Source: Microvirga arabica
Lineage (GTDB): Bacteria; Pseudomonadota; Alphaproteobacteria; Rhizobiales; Beijerinckiaceae
DNA length: 36,169 bases
Direction: 5' to 3'
Assembly (NCBI RefSeq): GCF_016811235.1
Contig: NZ_JAFBID010000067.1
Coordinates: 1 to 36,169, forward strand
This document shows, piece by piece, positions 24,253-32,572 of this stretch. Below the pieces are notes generated by a model. It had not been told where the DNA came from and made no database searches. It saw only the letters and a program-made list of their open reading frames with translations. A program made the position numbers and the translations under genes. Numbering within the stretch: position 1 is the first letter of the stretch; the number at the start of each line of letters is the position of its first letter.

Positions 24253-26299
24253 CCGGCGGGGTCAGCGGAACCGAGATGTCGTAGGCGACCCCGCTCTCGG
24301 CGAAGTTCAGCACCATATAGCCTCCGAGCTCGCCCTCGATGCTGCGGCGGATGAGGCGCGAGCCGAAGCCCTGGCGCTTGGGCGGTGCAACGGGCGGCCC
24401 GCCGCTCTCGGACCAGTGAATGCGCAACTGTTTCGGGCGATCCTCGCTCTCGACAACCGACCATGCCACTTCCAGATGACCCGCATTGGTGGAAAGCGCT
24501 CCGTACTTGGCGGCGTTCGTCACCAGTTCGTGCAGCACGAGGCCGAGATTGATGGCGTAGCGCGCCGGCAGCTTCACGTCCGGCCCGTCCAGCACAACCC
24601 GCTCGTCGCCGGCCTTGCGGTAGGGGGCCAGTTCCTGTTCCGCCACGTCGCGCAGCTCGGCCTCGCGCCAGGATTGTCGCGTCAGGAGATTGTGGGTTTT
24701 CGACAGGGCCAGGAGCCGGCCTTCGAACGCTTCCCTGAACTGCCCCGGCGTCTCCGTCGTGCGCAGGGTCTGGGACGCGATGGACTGCACCGTCGCCAGG
24801 GTGTTCTTCACCCGGTGGTTCAGCTCGTTCAGGAAGAAGCGCTGCTGCTCCTCCGCGTGCTTCTGCTCGGTGATATCGTGCAGGATGCCGACGAAATAGA
24901 CCGGCCGCTTCTGTGTATCGAGGAAGACACGGCCCTTCGAGTTGATCCAGCGGATGTCTCCATTCGATCTCCGGATGCGGTACTCGTCTTCGTAGTCGCC
25001 CCGGCTCCTCACCGCCGTTCGCCATTTCTCCACGACACGGTCCGCGTCCTCGGGGTGAAGGATGCCCAGCCAATCCTTCGGGTTCATCGTCGCCATTGCT
25101 TCGGGCAGTCCGATTATGGCCGCCGCCTGGGGGGACCAGCCGCCGGCATTCTTGTCGGGATCGTACCACCAGGTTCCCATATGACCGGCCTCGAGAGCCA
25201 GACGCGCGCGTTCCTCGCTGACCTGAAGCGCCTGCTGGCGCTCGGCCACATCGTCCATGAGGTCGTTGAAGGCTTTGGCCAGGATGCTGAACTCACCGGA
25301 TTTGCGCGGCAGCGCGATCCGCGCCTTGTAATCGCCGCGCCGCCAGGCCTGGATGCCGTCCGTCACCATTTCGAAGGGTTTGGTGATGAAGGCGCGGCTC
25401 AGCAGCGCCGACAGGGACAGGGCCAGAATGAGCGCTGCCGTGATCAGCATGAAGCCGCGTCGGGCGGCCTGGTTGATGGACGCGAAGGCGGCTTTTGTCG
25501 ACAACCCGACATTAACGTAGATGTCCCTCGGTGGGAGCTGCAGCGGCACGTGGGCGAGCACGCGCCTGACCCCGTCGGGAGTCGTGCTTTGAGCCGTTAT
25601 GGCTTCTCCGGCCCTGGCCTGCGCCAAAAATTCCGGCGGCAGCAGCCTGCCTAGGAAGCGCTCGGGCTGGGGCTCTTGCACGAGAACGATGCCGTTTCGG
25701 TCTGCAACGGTAACCGAGCCGTTCTCCGGCACGGTGCGCTCCTTCAGCTTCTGGCCGAGCCATCTCAGGTCGAGAGCTGCGGCCAGCACACCGACCACGT
25801 CGCCCCTGTCATTCCAGATCGGCAGGGCGAGCGGCAGAACCGGATGCGGCCCGATCCCGCCTTCCTCGAAGGCTGGCGTATACTCGCCGACCACAAACCC
25901 CTTCTGGCCCAGGGCGTTGTGAAAGTAAGGCCTGTCCGCATAGTAATATCGGGTGTCGACGGTGCCGGTCGGCCGGCAGCGGATGTGTCCGCTGATGTCC
26001 ATGGCGACGATGGACAGGATGTAGGGCACCTTTTCCTGAACGGCCTTGAGATAGGGGCTGCAGACCGGCGTGTCGAAGGTGCGAATGGATCGGGTCTCGT
26101 CGATGGCGAGCAGAAGCCCCTGGACGCCGTCGAAGATCCGCTCAAGCTCCGCGCTCACCAACTGAGCCTGCCGGATGGCGAGGTCGTTCACCTCCGCTTC
26201 CCGGGCCCGGCGAAGAGAGACTTCCGTGTAAGTCCAGATGACGATGGCCGGCAGAACCGAAATCAACGCCAGAAGGAGCAGACGCTTCGTCAGGGTCAT
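24236..26299 (-). CDS. Membrane sensor histidine kinase, HWE family, with Cache, HAMP and PAS domains
   Basis: 687 aa. Membrane helices at about 6-25 and 283-303 enclose a periplasmic Cache-type sensor (about 30-280; DISGHIRCRP, DRPYFHNALGQKGFVVGEY). A HAMP linker (about 304-355) and a PAS domain (about 365-480, with the PAC end YFVGILHDITEQK) follow. The kinase core is of the HWE type: His495 in NELNHRVKNTLATVQSIA, Asn595 in HELVTNAAKYGALS, and the eponymous Trp629-x-Glu631 in IHWSESGGPPV. HWE kinases are typical of alphaproteobacteria, and many act in general stress or light signalling. No response regulator lies nearby, so its partner is elsewhere. The sensed ligand is unknown. The 3' end overlaps the convergent dehydrogenase gene. 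Confidence 0.93.
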   Translation of the reverse strand: MTLTKRLLLLALISVLPAIVIWTYTEVSLRRAREAEVNDLAIRQAQLVSAELERIFDGVQGLLLAIDETRSIRTFDTPVCSPYLKAVQEKVPYILSIVAMDISGHIRCRPTGTVDTRYYYADRPYFHNALGQKGFVVGEYTPAFEEGGIGPHPVLPLALPIWNDRGDVVGVLAAALDLRWLGQKLKERTVPENGSVTVADRNGIVLVQEPQPERFLGRLLPPEFLAQARAGEAITAQSTTPDGVRRVLAHVPLQLPPRDIYVNVGLSTKAAFASINQAARRGFMLITAALILALSLSALLSRAFITKPFEMVTDGIQAWRRGDYKARIALPRKSGEFSILAKAFNDLMDDVAERQQALQVSEERARLALEAGHMGTWWYDPDKNAGGWSPQAAAIIGLPEAMATMNPKDWLGILHPEDADRVVEKWRTAVRSRGDYEDEYRIRRSNGDIRWINSKGRVFLDTQKRPVYFVGILHDITEQKHAEEQQRFFLNELNHRVKNTLATVQSIASQTLRTTETPGQFREAFEGRLLALSKTHNLLTRQSWREAELRDVAEQELAPYRKAGDERVVLDGPDVKLPARYAINLGLVLHELVTNAAKYGALSTNAGHLEVAWSVVESEDRPKQLRIHWSESGGPPVAPPKRQGFGSRLIRRSIEGELGGYMVLNFAESGVAYDISVPLTPPASAAA

Positions 26300-26411
26300 T
26301 CAAACGCTCAGCTTAACTTCAGCAGGGGAGCACAAAGACCGGAGACCGTCCACCCCGTAACAGACCGGAGCGGCCTTGCATCTGCGGCGAAGAGGTGTCA
26401 GGGGAGCAGGA

Positions 26412-28220
26412 ATGGCGCTTCCTCCTCTTCTGACCCTCCAGGACATTGCTCTCACGTTCGGCGGCACGCCCCTTATCGAGAGTGCGGAACTGTCCGTCTC
26501 TCCGGGCGAGCGGGCCTGCCTCGTGGGCCGCAACGGCTCGGGCAAATCCACCCTGTTGAAGATTGCCGCAGGGCAGATCGAAGCCGATCGCGGCAAGCGC
26601 TTCGTGCAGCCGGGTGCGACCGTCCGCTACCTCGCTCAGGAGCCTGACCTCACCGCGTATCCCTCGACGCTCGCCTATGTGGAGGCGGGGCTCGGGCCAG
26701 GGGACGATCCGTACCGGGCACGTTACCTGCTGGAGCAGCTGGGACTGACCGGGGAAGAAAAGCCCACCGACCTCTCCGGCGGCGAGGCCCGCCGCGCGGC
26801 GCTCGCCCACGTGCTGGCGCCCGAGCCGGATATCCTGCTCCTCGACGAGCCGACGAACCACCTCGACCTGCCGGTCATCGAATGGCTCGAAGGCGAGCTG
26901 AAGAGCCTGCGCTCGGCCCTCGTTCTCATCAGCCACGACCGCCGCTTCCTGGAGAGCCTGTCGCAGGCCACCGTCTGGCTCGATCGCGGCAGAACCCGCC
27001 GCATGGACCGGGGCTTTGCTCATTTCGAGGAATGGCGCGATCAGGTGCTGGAGCAGGAGGAGGCCGAGCACCACAAGCTCGGTCGCAAGCTTGTGGCCGA
27101 GGCCGACTGGCTGCGCTACGGCGTGACCGCCCGGCGCAAGCGCAACGTGCGCCGCCTCGGCAACCTCCACGCCATGCGCCAGCAGTTCCGCGACCGCAAC
27201 CGCGCCGTCGGCAAGGTGAACATCAGCCTCGCCGAGGCCGAACAGTCCGGCACCCTCGTGGTTGAGGCGGAGGGTATCTCGAAGGCCTATGAGAGGCCCA
27301 TCGTCACCAACCTGTCGTTACGCGTTTTGCGCGGGGATCGGCTCGGTATCATCGGGCCGAACGGTGCCGGCAAGACGACGCTCATCAACATGCTCACGGG
27401 CGTTCTGGAGCCGGACGAAGGTCGGGTGCGCCTCGGCTCCAACCTGCAGATGGTTACCCTCGACCAGCGTCGGGCAAGCCTCGATCCCACCGCGACCGTG
27501 GCCGAGACGCTCACCGGTGGACGCGGCGACACGGTCACCATCGGCGGCCAGACCAAGCATGTGATAGGCTACATGAAGGACTTCCTGTTCTCGCCCGAGC
27601 AGGCCCGCACCCCCGTGGGCGTCCTCTCCGGCGGTGAGCGCAACCGCCTCATGCTGGCCCGCGCCCTCGCGCAGCCCTCGAACCTGCTCGTGCTCGACGA
27701 GCCCACCAACGACCTCGATCTCGAGACCCTCGACCTGCTCGAAGAGATGATCCAGGATTATTCCGGCACGGTCATTCTCGTCAGCCACGACCGCGACTTC
27801 CTCGACCGTACGGTGAGCTCCGTCCTCGTGTCGGAAGGCGAGGGGCGCTGGCTCGAATATGCGGGCGGCTACACCGACATGGTGTCCCAGCGCGGACGCG
27901 GCGTGCAGGCGCGAGTGGTCGAGAAGGAAACTAAGCCGAAGAGCGCCGATAAGCCGACGGCCGCGACTCCGGCGCAGAACAAGCGCAAGCTCTCCTTCAA
28001 CGAGCAGCACGACCTCAAGACGCTGCCGAAGCGCATGGAGGAGCTGACTGCGAAAATCGACAAGGTGCAGCAGATCCTCGCCGATCCGGAGCTTTACGCA
28101 CGCGACCCGGCGCGCTTCCAGAAAGCCATGGATGCGCTTACGCAATTGCAGACGGAACTACACGCGGCGGAGGAGCGATGGCTGGAGCTTGAGATGCTTC
28201 GGGAGGAGTTGGAAGGCTGA
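26412..28220 (+). CDS. uup: ABC-F family ATPase, Uup type
   Basis: 602 aa. ABC-F proteins are soluble ATPases acting on ribosomes or nucleic acids, not transporters. Two ATPase domains are seen: Walker A GRNGSGKS (39-46) with LSGGEARRAALA and ILLLDEPTNHLDL, and Walker A GPNGAGKT (315-322) with LSGGERNRLMLA and LLVLDEPTNDLDL. The inter-domain region (about 200-275) carries the basic ABC-F linker (RYGVTARRKRNVRRL). A C-terminal coiled-coil (about 535-602, MEELTAKIDKVQQILADPEL) is the Uup DNA-binding domain. The ATG at 26412 is preceded by GGGGAGCAGGA. Bacterial Uup affects transposon excision and ribosome function; the precise role here is not known. Confidence 0.93.
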   Translation: MALPPLLTLQDIALTFGGTPLIESAELSVSPGERACLVGRNGSGKSTLLKIAAGQIEADRGKRFVQPGATVRYLAQEPDLTAYPSTLAYVEAGLGPGDDPYRARYLLEQLGLTGEEKPTDLSGGEARRAALAHVLAPEPDILLLDEPTNHLDLPVIEWLEGELKSLRSALVLISHDRRFLESLSQATVWLDRGRTRRMDRGFAHFEEWRDQVLEQEEAEHHKLGRKLVAEADWLRYGVTARRKRNVRRLGNLHAMRQQFRDRNRAVGKVNISLAEAEQSGTLVVEAEGISKAYERPIVTNLSLRVLRGDRLGIIGPNGAGKTTLINMLTGVLEPDEGRVRLGSNLQMVTLDQRRASLDPTATVAETLTGGRGDTVTIGGQTKHVIGYMKDFLFSPEQARTPVGVLSGGERNRLMLARALAQPSNLLVLDEPTNDLDLETLDLLEEMIQDYSGTVILVSHDRDFLDRTVSSVLVSEGEGRWLEYAGGYTDMVSQRGRGVQARVVEKETKPKSADKPTAATPAQNKRKLSFNEQHDLKTLPKRMEELTAKIDKVQQILADPELYARDPARFQKAMDALTQLQTELHAAEERWLELEMLREELEG

Positions 28221-28226
28221 AGCCCT

Positions 28227-28439
28227 TCAGCCTTCATCCAGCGTGAACCCGGCCTTCAGCACGACCTGGTAATGGCGCACCTCGCCGTCCTCCACATGGC
28301 CGCGGGTCTGGATGACCTCGAACCAGCGCAAATTTCTCAACGTCGCGTTCGCCCGCCGGATCGCGGTCTGAATGGCATCCTCGATGCTGGTCTCCGACGA
28401 GCCGACGAGTTCGACGATCTTGTAGACGTGGTCGCTCAT
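28227..28439 (-). CDS. Dodecin (flavin-binding storage protein)
   Basis: 70 aa, the normal dodecin length. Dodecins assemble as hollow dodecamers that bind FMN, FAD, riboflavin or CoA and buffer free flavin. The sequence fits throughout: HVYKIVELVGSSETSIEDAI, the helix AIRRANATLRNLRWFEV, whose Trp (about residue 37) stacks on the flavin, and VRHYQVVLKAGFTLDE with the conserved Gln of the binding pocket. The ATG at 28439 was chosen over an upstream start because GGAG lies seven bases before it and the family begins at this methionine. It lies 68 bases downstream of the DUF533 gene with a hairpin between. Confidence 0.95.
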   Translation of the reverse strand: MSDHVYKIVELVGSSETSIEDAIQTAIRRANATLRNLRWFEVIQTRGHVEDGEVRHYQVVLKAGFTLDEG

Positions 28440-28469
28440 GAAGCACTCCGTGGAGTTTCGAGAGAAACG

Positions 28470-28496
28470 AGGCTCCACGGGATTTCCATGGAGCCT
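28470..28496 (-). terminator. Hairpin between the DUF533 gene and dodecin, possible terminator
   Basis: AGGCTCCA (28470-28477) and TGGAGCCT (28489-28496) form an 8-bp stem with an 11-base loop. On the minus strand it follows the DUF533 stop by 11 bases and is trailed by CGTTTCTC, a weak T-run. It may end or attenuate the DUF533 transcript before dodecin. Confidence 0.5.
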
Positions 28497-28507
28497 CCTG
28501 GATCGGA

Positions 28508-29260
28508 TCAGACGCCCGTGCCGGTGGCGACGGTTTGGCGGACGGCGCCGATCTGCGCATCGAGATGGGTGACCAGGTCGGGCGGAAGATCCAGGAGCGC
28601 CACGAGACGGTCGAGATAGGCCTTCTCCTCCGGGGTGTCCGCATCGCCGATGGCGACCCGGGAGGCCACGTAGAGCTCGGCGGCCTGCTCCTTGGTCTTG
28701 GGCAGGCGCGCAATGGCGGCGGCATCGGCGGGCTTGGCCATCATGTCAAGCAGGAAGCCCTTCTCCTCGTTGCCGAGGCCGAGCTGCTGGATCTGCTCTT
28801 GGATGCGGGCGCTTTCCTCGCCGTCGAGATGTCCGTCGGACTTCGCCGCCGAGATCATGGCCTGCACGAGGGCGAGACCCATCTCATGGCCGTTCTTGTC
28901 CTTCTCCTCCTCAAGGTGAAAGCCGCTGCCGGCGGGCGGCTGCGCGGGTACGCTTCCGGGCCGGCCGGCGCCCGGCGCCTGGTTGGCCTGCCAGTCCTGA
29001 TAGGCCTTGAAGGCCACGCTCGCGAGAACGGCAAGGCCGCCGGCCTTCATCAGGGAACCGCCGGCGGAGCGCCCGCCGCGGGAGCCCAGGATCAGGGACA
29101 GAAGGCTTCCCGCGGCCAAGCCGCCCATGCCGCCGGGGATCTGGGAGCCCAGGCCGCCGGAGCCGCCGAGCATTCCGCCAAAGCCGCCCTGCTGCGGCCG
29201 CCGCCCACCGAGCGAGCCCTGGCTGCGCATTAGGCCATCGAGGATGCTGCCGAGATTCAT
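28508..29260 (-). CDS. DUF533 / TerB-like (YebE family) protein
   Basis: 250 aa. The N-terminus MNLGSILDGLMRSQGSLGG leads into a Gly-rich region (about 18-70). A hydrophobic segment follows (about 69-85, MKAGGLAVLASVAFKAYQDW), with a Pro/Gly linker. The C-terminal helical domain (about 118-245) has LALVQAMISAAKSDGHLDGEE, the TerB/DUF533 acidic motif (metal-site-like D.DG..D.EE), and VASRVAIGDADTPEEKAYLDRL. It resembles E. coli YebE; the function is unknown. AGGGAGAATAC precedes the ATG. The Gly-rich layout is strikingly like that of the YidB-like protein at 1696, although the C-terminal domains differ. Confidence 0.9.
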   Translation of the reverse strand: MNLGSILDGLMRSQGSLGGRRPQQGGFGGMLGGSGGLGSQIPGGMGGLAAGSLLSLILGSRGGRSAGGSLMKAGGLAVLASVAFKAYQDWQANQAPGAGRPGSVPAQPPAGSGFHLEEEKDKNGHEMGLALVQAMISAAKSDGHLDGEESARIQEQIQQLGLGNEEKGFLLDMMAKPADAAAIARLPKTKEQAAELYVASRVAIGDADTPEEKAYLDRLVALLDLPPDLVTHLDAQIGAVRQTVATGTGV

Positions 29261-29368
29261 GTGTATTCTCCCTGTGCTTAAGGATGTGCATCAGGAAAAG
29301 GCAGGTCATTTCCAAGAGTTCCGCACGGCGGCGTTCACCGATTGGTTAGGAATTCAGGCAGCCGGGGC

Positions 29369-29393
29369 GGAACTTGAGGCGTGTTCCCTAGTT
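29369..29393 (+). promoter_or_regulatory. Candidate EcfG (general stress sigma) promoter
   Basis: GGAAC (29369-29373), a 17-base spacer, then GTT (29391-29393), which matches the alphaproteobacterial general-stress pattern GGAAC-N16/17-(C)GTT except for the less conserved C. It lies 53 bases upstream of the DUF4142 gene start. Short motifs can occur by chance, so this is a moderate-to-low call. Confidence 0.4.
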
Positions 29394-29446
29394 GGAGAGC
29401 CGTTAGCTCGGCCGTTCGGACCGGGCGCAGGAAGGGAACTCCCGCG

Positions 29447-29974
29447 ATGAACCTCAAGATCGCTCTTGTCGCCGGTGCCATGGCACTCGGCGTTGCCGGC
29501 TGCATGACGCCCATGGCGTCGGCTCCACCCCCGATGGCCGTCACCACCGCGGCCGTGTTCGTTCCCACCGCTGTTTCCTCCAATCTCCTGGAGATCGAGT
29601 CGAGCCGGCTCGCCCTGGACCGCGCCCGGAATCCCGAGGTTCGCCGCTTCGCCCGGCAGATGATCCGCGACCACAATCTTGCGACTCGCCGCATGGCAGC
29701 GGTCGTGCGCCGCTCGGGCCTGCCGATGCCGCCTCCTGCGATGATCCCACGTCACCAGCAGATGGTGGCCTCGCTCCAAACCGCCTCCGATTTCGACTCG
29801 GCTTATATGGGCGCTCAGGTCATGGCCCATCAGGAATCCGTGGCCCTGTTCTCGTCCTACGCGTCCAACGGCGATGTTCCGCCGCTCGCCGCCTTTGCCC
29901 GCCAAACCCTGCCGAACCTGCAGATGCACCTGCAGCATGCGCAGGGCATCGCTGGCGGTGGCCGCGGCATGTAA
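29447..29974 (+). CDS. DUF4142 lipoprotein (ferritin-like helical domain)
   Basis: 175 aa. The signal MNLKIALVAGAMALGVAGC ends in the lipobox VAGC with lipidated Cys19, so the mature protein is anchored to a membrane, probably the outer one. A Pro/Ala-rich linker (20-45) precedes a four-helix DUF4142 domain with SSNLLEIESSRLALDRARNPEVRRFARQMIRDH, the family's hallmark, and later AHQESVALFSSYASNGD and LPNLQMHLQHAQ. DUF4142 proteins are common in stress-induced sets of Rhizobiales; the biochemical role is unknown. The start at 29447 follows AGGAAGGG. A possible EcfG promoter lies upstream and a strong terminator follows. Confidence 0.88.
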   Translation: MNLKIALVAGAMALGVAGCMTPMASAPPPMAVTTAAVFVPTAVSSNLLEIESSRLALDRARNPEVRRFARQMIRDHNLATRRMAAVVRRSGLPMPPPAMIPRHQQMVASLQTASDFDSAYMGAQVMAHQESVALFSSYASNGDVPPLAAFARQTLPNLQMHLQHAQGIAGGGRGM

Positions 29975-29992
29975 GGTTTCGATGCTTAGGGG

Positions 29993-30023
29993 AAAAGGCC
30001 GCCGGGTTCCCGGCGGCCTTTTT
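29993..30023 (+). terminator. Rho-independent terminator after the DUF4142 gene (bidirectional)
   Basis: AAAAGGCCGCCGGG-TT-CCCGGCGGCCTTTT followed by T. The 14-bp complementary stem is flanked by A-rich and T-rich runs, so it can also end the convergent minus-strand VOC transcript that stops at 30035. Confidence 0.92.
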
Positions 30024-30034
30024 CATGTGAGGCG

Positions 30035-30387
30035 TCAGCCCTGCATGAACTCGATCCGGTTGCCGACGGGATCCTGAACGTAGAAGCGCCGGACATCCGG
30101 AATGGCATCGTCCCAGGCGGGATCATGGCCGGCCCCGGACAGGAGCCGCGCCAGGGCGTCGAGATCGGCCACCGCAATGGCCGGGTGAGCCTTGCGGGCA
30201 GGGCGGAAATCCGCCTCGACCCCGAGATGGATCCGCACCTCGCCGCTCTCCAGCCAGAGGCCGCCGCGCTTGGCGAGGAGGGGGGCTTGGGCATCTCCCT
30301 CATGCCGAGCAGGCCGGCATAGAACGGCCTGCACAGGTTCTCCCCGCCTTCGGGAATCGCCAGCTGGACATGGTCCAGGCGCAGCAT
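30035..30387 (-). pseudogene. VOC/glyoxalase-family protein, frameshifted
   Basis: The first part reads MLRLDHVQLAIPEGGENL...LGMREMPKPP from the ATG at 30387. The sequence then continues as a VOC protein only in another frame (LLAKRGGLWLESGEVRIHLG, ending DVRRFYVQDPVGNRIEFMQG). The break lies at a run of six C on the coding strand (30280-30285); one extra base restores a single 117-residue frame of normal length. VOC metal ligands would be the His in LDHVQLAI, His in RIHLGVE and Glu in NRIEF. The start overlaps the stop of the FAH gene (TGATG), indicating coupling. This is either a real one-base deletion or a sequencing error in the homopolymer. Confidence 0.8.
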
Positions 30388-31406
30388 CACGCCTCCTTGC
30401 GGTAGGCCTGGACCTCCTGCTCGATGGCCCCGAAGATCGAGTGGCCGGCCTCGTCCTTCATCTCGATGCGGATCGTGTCGCCGAAGCGCATGAATGGTGT
30501 GCGGGCCTCACCCTGCACCAGCGTCTCCACCGTACGCAGCTCCGCCAGGCAGGAATAGCCCAGGCCGCCCTGTTCGACAGGCTTGCCCGGTCCGCCGCCC
30601 TCGTCCTTGTTGGAGACGGTGCCCGAGCCGATGACCGTGCCGGCTCCCAGCGGCCGGGTCTTGGCTGCATGCGCGATCAGGGTCGGGAAGTCGAAGGTCA
30701 TGTCCACGCCCGCATTGGGCCGGCCGAACGGCTTGCCGTTGAGGGTGGAGAGCAGGGGCAGGTGCAGCTTGCCGCCATCCCAGGCTTCCCCCAGCTCGTC
30801 TGGTGTGACCGCCACCGGCGAGAGGGTGGAGGAGGGCTTGGCCTGGAAGAAGCCGAAGCCCTTGGCGAGTTCGCCCGGGATCAGATTGCGCAGGGACACG
30901 TCGTTCACGAGAACCACCAGCTTGATGGCAGCCGCGGCCTCTTCCCGAGTGGCGCCCAAGGGCACATCGCCGGTGATCACCGCCACCTCGGCCTCGAAGT
31001 CGATGCCGTGTGCCTCATCGACCGCCGGGATCGGATCCCGCGGGCCGAGAAACGAGTCGGAGCCGCCCTGGTACATGAGCGGGTCGGTCCAGAAGGAGGC
31101 GGGCATCTCCGCCCCGCGGGCTTTGCGCACGAGTTCCACGTGGTTCACATAGGCCGAGCCGTCGGCCCACTGATAGGCGCGGGGCAGGGGCGAGGCGCAG
31201 TCGTGCTCGTGGAAGCGGAAGGCGGGAACCGAGCCGTGCTCGAGCTGCTCGGCCAGATCGCGCAGCCGGGGCTCGACTTTTTCCCAATCGTCCAGGGCTT
31301 GCTGGAGCGTCGGAACAATGAAAAATGCATCTGTCGCGCGGGTCAGGTCCTTCGAGACGACGACGAGGCGGCCATCACGGCCTTGATTCAGGGAGGAGAG
31401 CTTCAT
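30387..31406 (-). CDS. Fumarylacetoacetate hydrolase (FAH) family protein
   Basis: 339 aa. Fumarylacetoacetases cut fumarylacetoacetate to fumarate and acetoacetate, the last step of tyrosine and homogentisate breakdown. The N-terminal part (1-80; MKLSSLNQGRDGRLVVVSKD) is that of the long bacterial FAH group. The core has FHEHDCASPLPRAYQWADGS, the metal-binding DFEAEVAVITGDVP and LVVLVNDVSLRNLIP, and GSGTVSNKDEGG. The frame is open upstream to 31625, but the ATG at 31406 is where similarity begins. MaiA and HppD genes lie 2.5-4 kb away, supporting a tyrosine-pathway role. Other FAH-family enzymes act on other acylpyruvates, so the exact reaction is inferred from context. The VOC gene is coupled downstream. 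Confidence 0.9.
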   Translation of the reverse strand: MKLSSLNQGRDGRLVVVSKDLTRATDAFFIVPTLQQALDDWEKVEPRLRDLAEQLEHGSVPAFRFHEHDCASPLPRAYQWADGSAYVNHVELVRKARGAEMPASFWTDPLMYQGGSDSFLGPRDPIPAVDEAHGIDFEAEVAVITGDVPLGATREEAAAAIKLVVLVNDVSLRNLIPGELAKGFGFFQAKPSSTLSPVAVTPDELGEAWDGGKLHLPLLSTLNGKPFGRPNAGVDMTFDFPTLIAHAAKTRPLGAGTVIGSGTVSNKDEGGGPGKPVEQGGLGYSCLAELRTVETLVQGEARTPFMRFGDTIRIEMKDEAGHSIFGAIEQEVQAYRKEA

Positions 31407-31470
31407 TGCCACCGACCGGGTTGTTATGGTCCACTCAGCTTGCAACGAATTACTTTCCGGGGAAACGCCA

Positions 31471-32568
31471 ATGACGACGATGAAGAGAAGAAACTTTCTG
31501 AAAGGCGCCGGTCTCGCCGCGGCGGCCGGCACGGTGGCGGCTCCCGCGATCGCCCAGACGCAGCCGGAAATCCGCTGGCGCCTGACCTCAAGCTTCCCGA
31601 AGTCCCTCGACACGATCTTCGGCACCGCTCAGACCTTCGCCAAGTACATGGCGGATGCGACCGACGGCAAGTTCCAGATCCAGGTCTTCGCGCCGGGCGA
31701 GATCGTCGGCGGCCTGCAGGCGATGGACGCGGTGCAGAATGGCTCGGTGGAATGCGCTCATACCCCGACCTATTACTGGGTCGGCAAGGAGCCGGCGCTC
31801 GGCATGGGCACCGGCCTGCCCTTCAGCCTCAATGCGCGCCAGCTCCATTCCTGGTGGCACTTCGCCGGCGGCAAGGAGATCATCAACGAGATCCTGGCGA
31901 AGTATAACTGCACCTCCCTGGTCTGCGGCAACTCCGGCACGCAGATGGGCGGGTTCTTCCGCAAGGAGATCAACACCGTCGAAGATCTGAACGGCCTCAA
32001 GTTCCGCATCGGCGGCCTCGGCGGCATGGTGCTCGCCAAGCTCGGCGTGGTGCCGCAGCAGGTCGCTCCGGGCGACGTCTATCCGGCGCTTGAGCGCGGA
32101 ACCCTCGACGCCGCCGAATTCGTGGGCCCCTATGACGACGAGAAGCTCGGCTTCCTGAAAGTGGCCAAATACTACTACGCCCCGGGCTGGTGGGAGGGCG
32201 GCGCCATGCTGCATCTCGTGGTCAACCAGCAGAAGTTCAATGAATTGCCTAAGCACTATCAGGCCATCATGTCCAATGCCTGCGAGGCGGCGAACAACTG
32301 GATGCTGGCGAAGTACGATGCGGTGAATGGCCAGGCGCTGCGCCGCATGGTCGGCGCGGGCGCGGAGCTGCGCACCTTCTCGCCAGCCATCATGGAGGCG
32401 TCGCTCAAGGCAGCGAACGAGCTGTATGGGGAGCTGTCCGCCAAGGACGCGAGCTTCAAGAAGGTCTACGATTCGATGGTGGCCTACCGCAGCGATGTCC
32501 TGCCCTGGTGGCAGCTCAACGAATACGCCTTCGACACCTTCATGATCCGCACCCGCGGCCGGGTGTAA
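31471..32568 (+). CDS. TRAP transporter solute-binding protein, DctP/TakP type (paralogue 2)
   Basis: 365 aa. MTTMKRRNFLKGAGLAAAAG is a Tat signal (RRNFLK), cleaved after AIA-Q. The mature part matches paralogue 1 closely: EIRWRLTSSFPKSLDTIFG, CGNSGTQMGGFFRKEINTVE, LNGLKFRIGGLGG, AAEFVGPYDDEKLGF and YYYAPGWWEGG. One visible difference is Phe instead of Trp in the AAE(W/F)(I/V)GPYDD ligand-site segment. TakP-like proteins bind 2-oxo acids. No membrane subunits (DctQ/DctM) are nearby. GGGGAAACGCCA precedes the ATG at 31471. It is divergent from the FAH gene with 64 bases between the starts, and is followed after four bases by a secreted protein gene. Confidence 0.92.
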   Translation: MTTMKRRNFLKGAGLAAAAGTVAAPAIAQTQPEIRWRLTSSFPKSLDTIFGTAQTFAKYMADATDGKFQIQVFAPGEIVGGLQAMDAVQNGSVECAHTPTYYWVGKEPALGMGTGLPFSLNARQLHSWWHFAGGKEIINEILAKYNCTSLVCGNSGTQMGGFFRKEINTVEDLNGLKFRIGGLGGMVLAKLGVVPQQVAPGDVYPALERGTLDAAEFVGPYDDEKLGFLKVAKYYYAPGWWEGGAMLHLVVNQQKFNELPKHYQAIMSNACEAANNWMLAKYDAVNGQALRRMVGAGAELRTFSPAIMEASLKAANELYGELSAKDASFKKVYDSMVAYRSDVLPWWQLNEYAFDTFMIRTRGRV

Positions 32569-32572
32569 CATA

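Noticed and set aside
29318..29345. GGAAC-N17-CTT on the minus strand as an EcfG promoter for the DUF533 gene
   Set aside because: The -10 element does not match GTT, so the evidence is below what I would accept for a promoter call.
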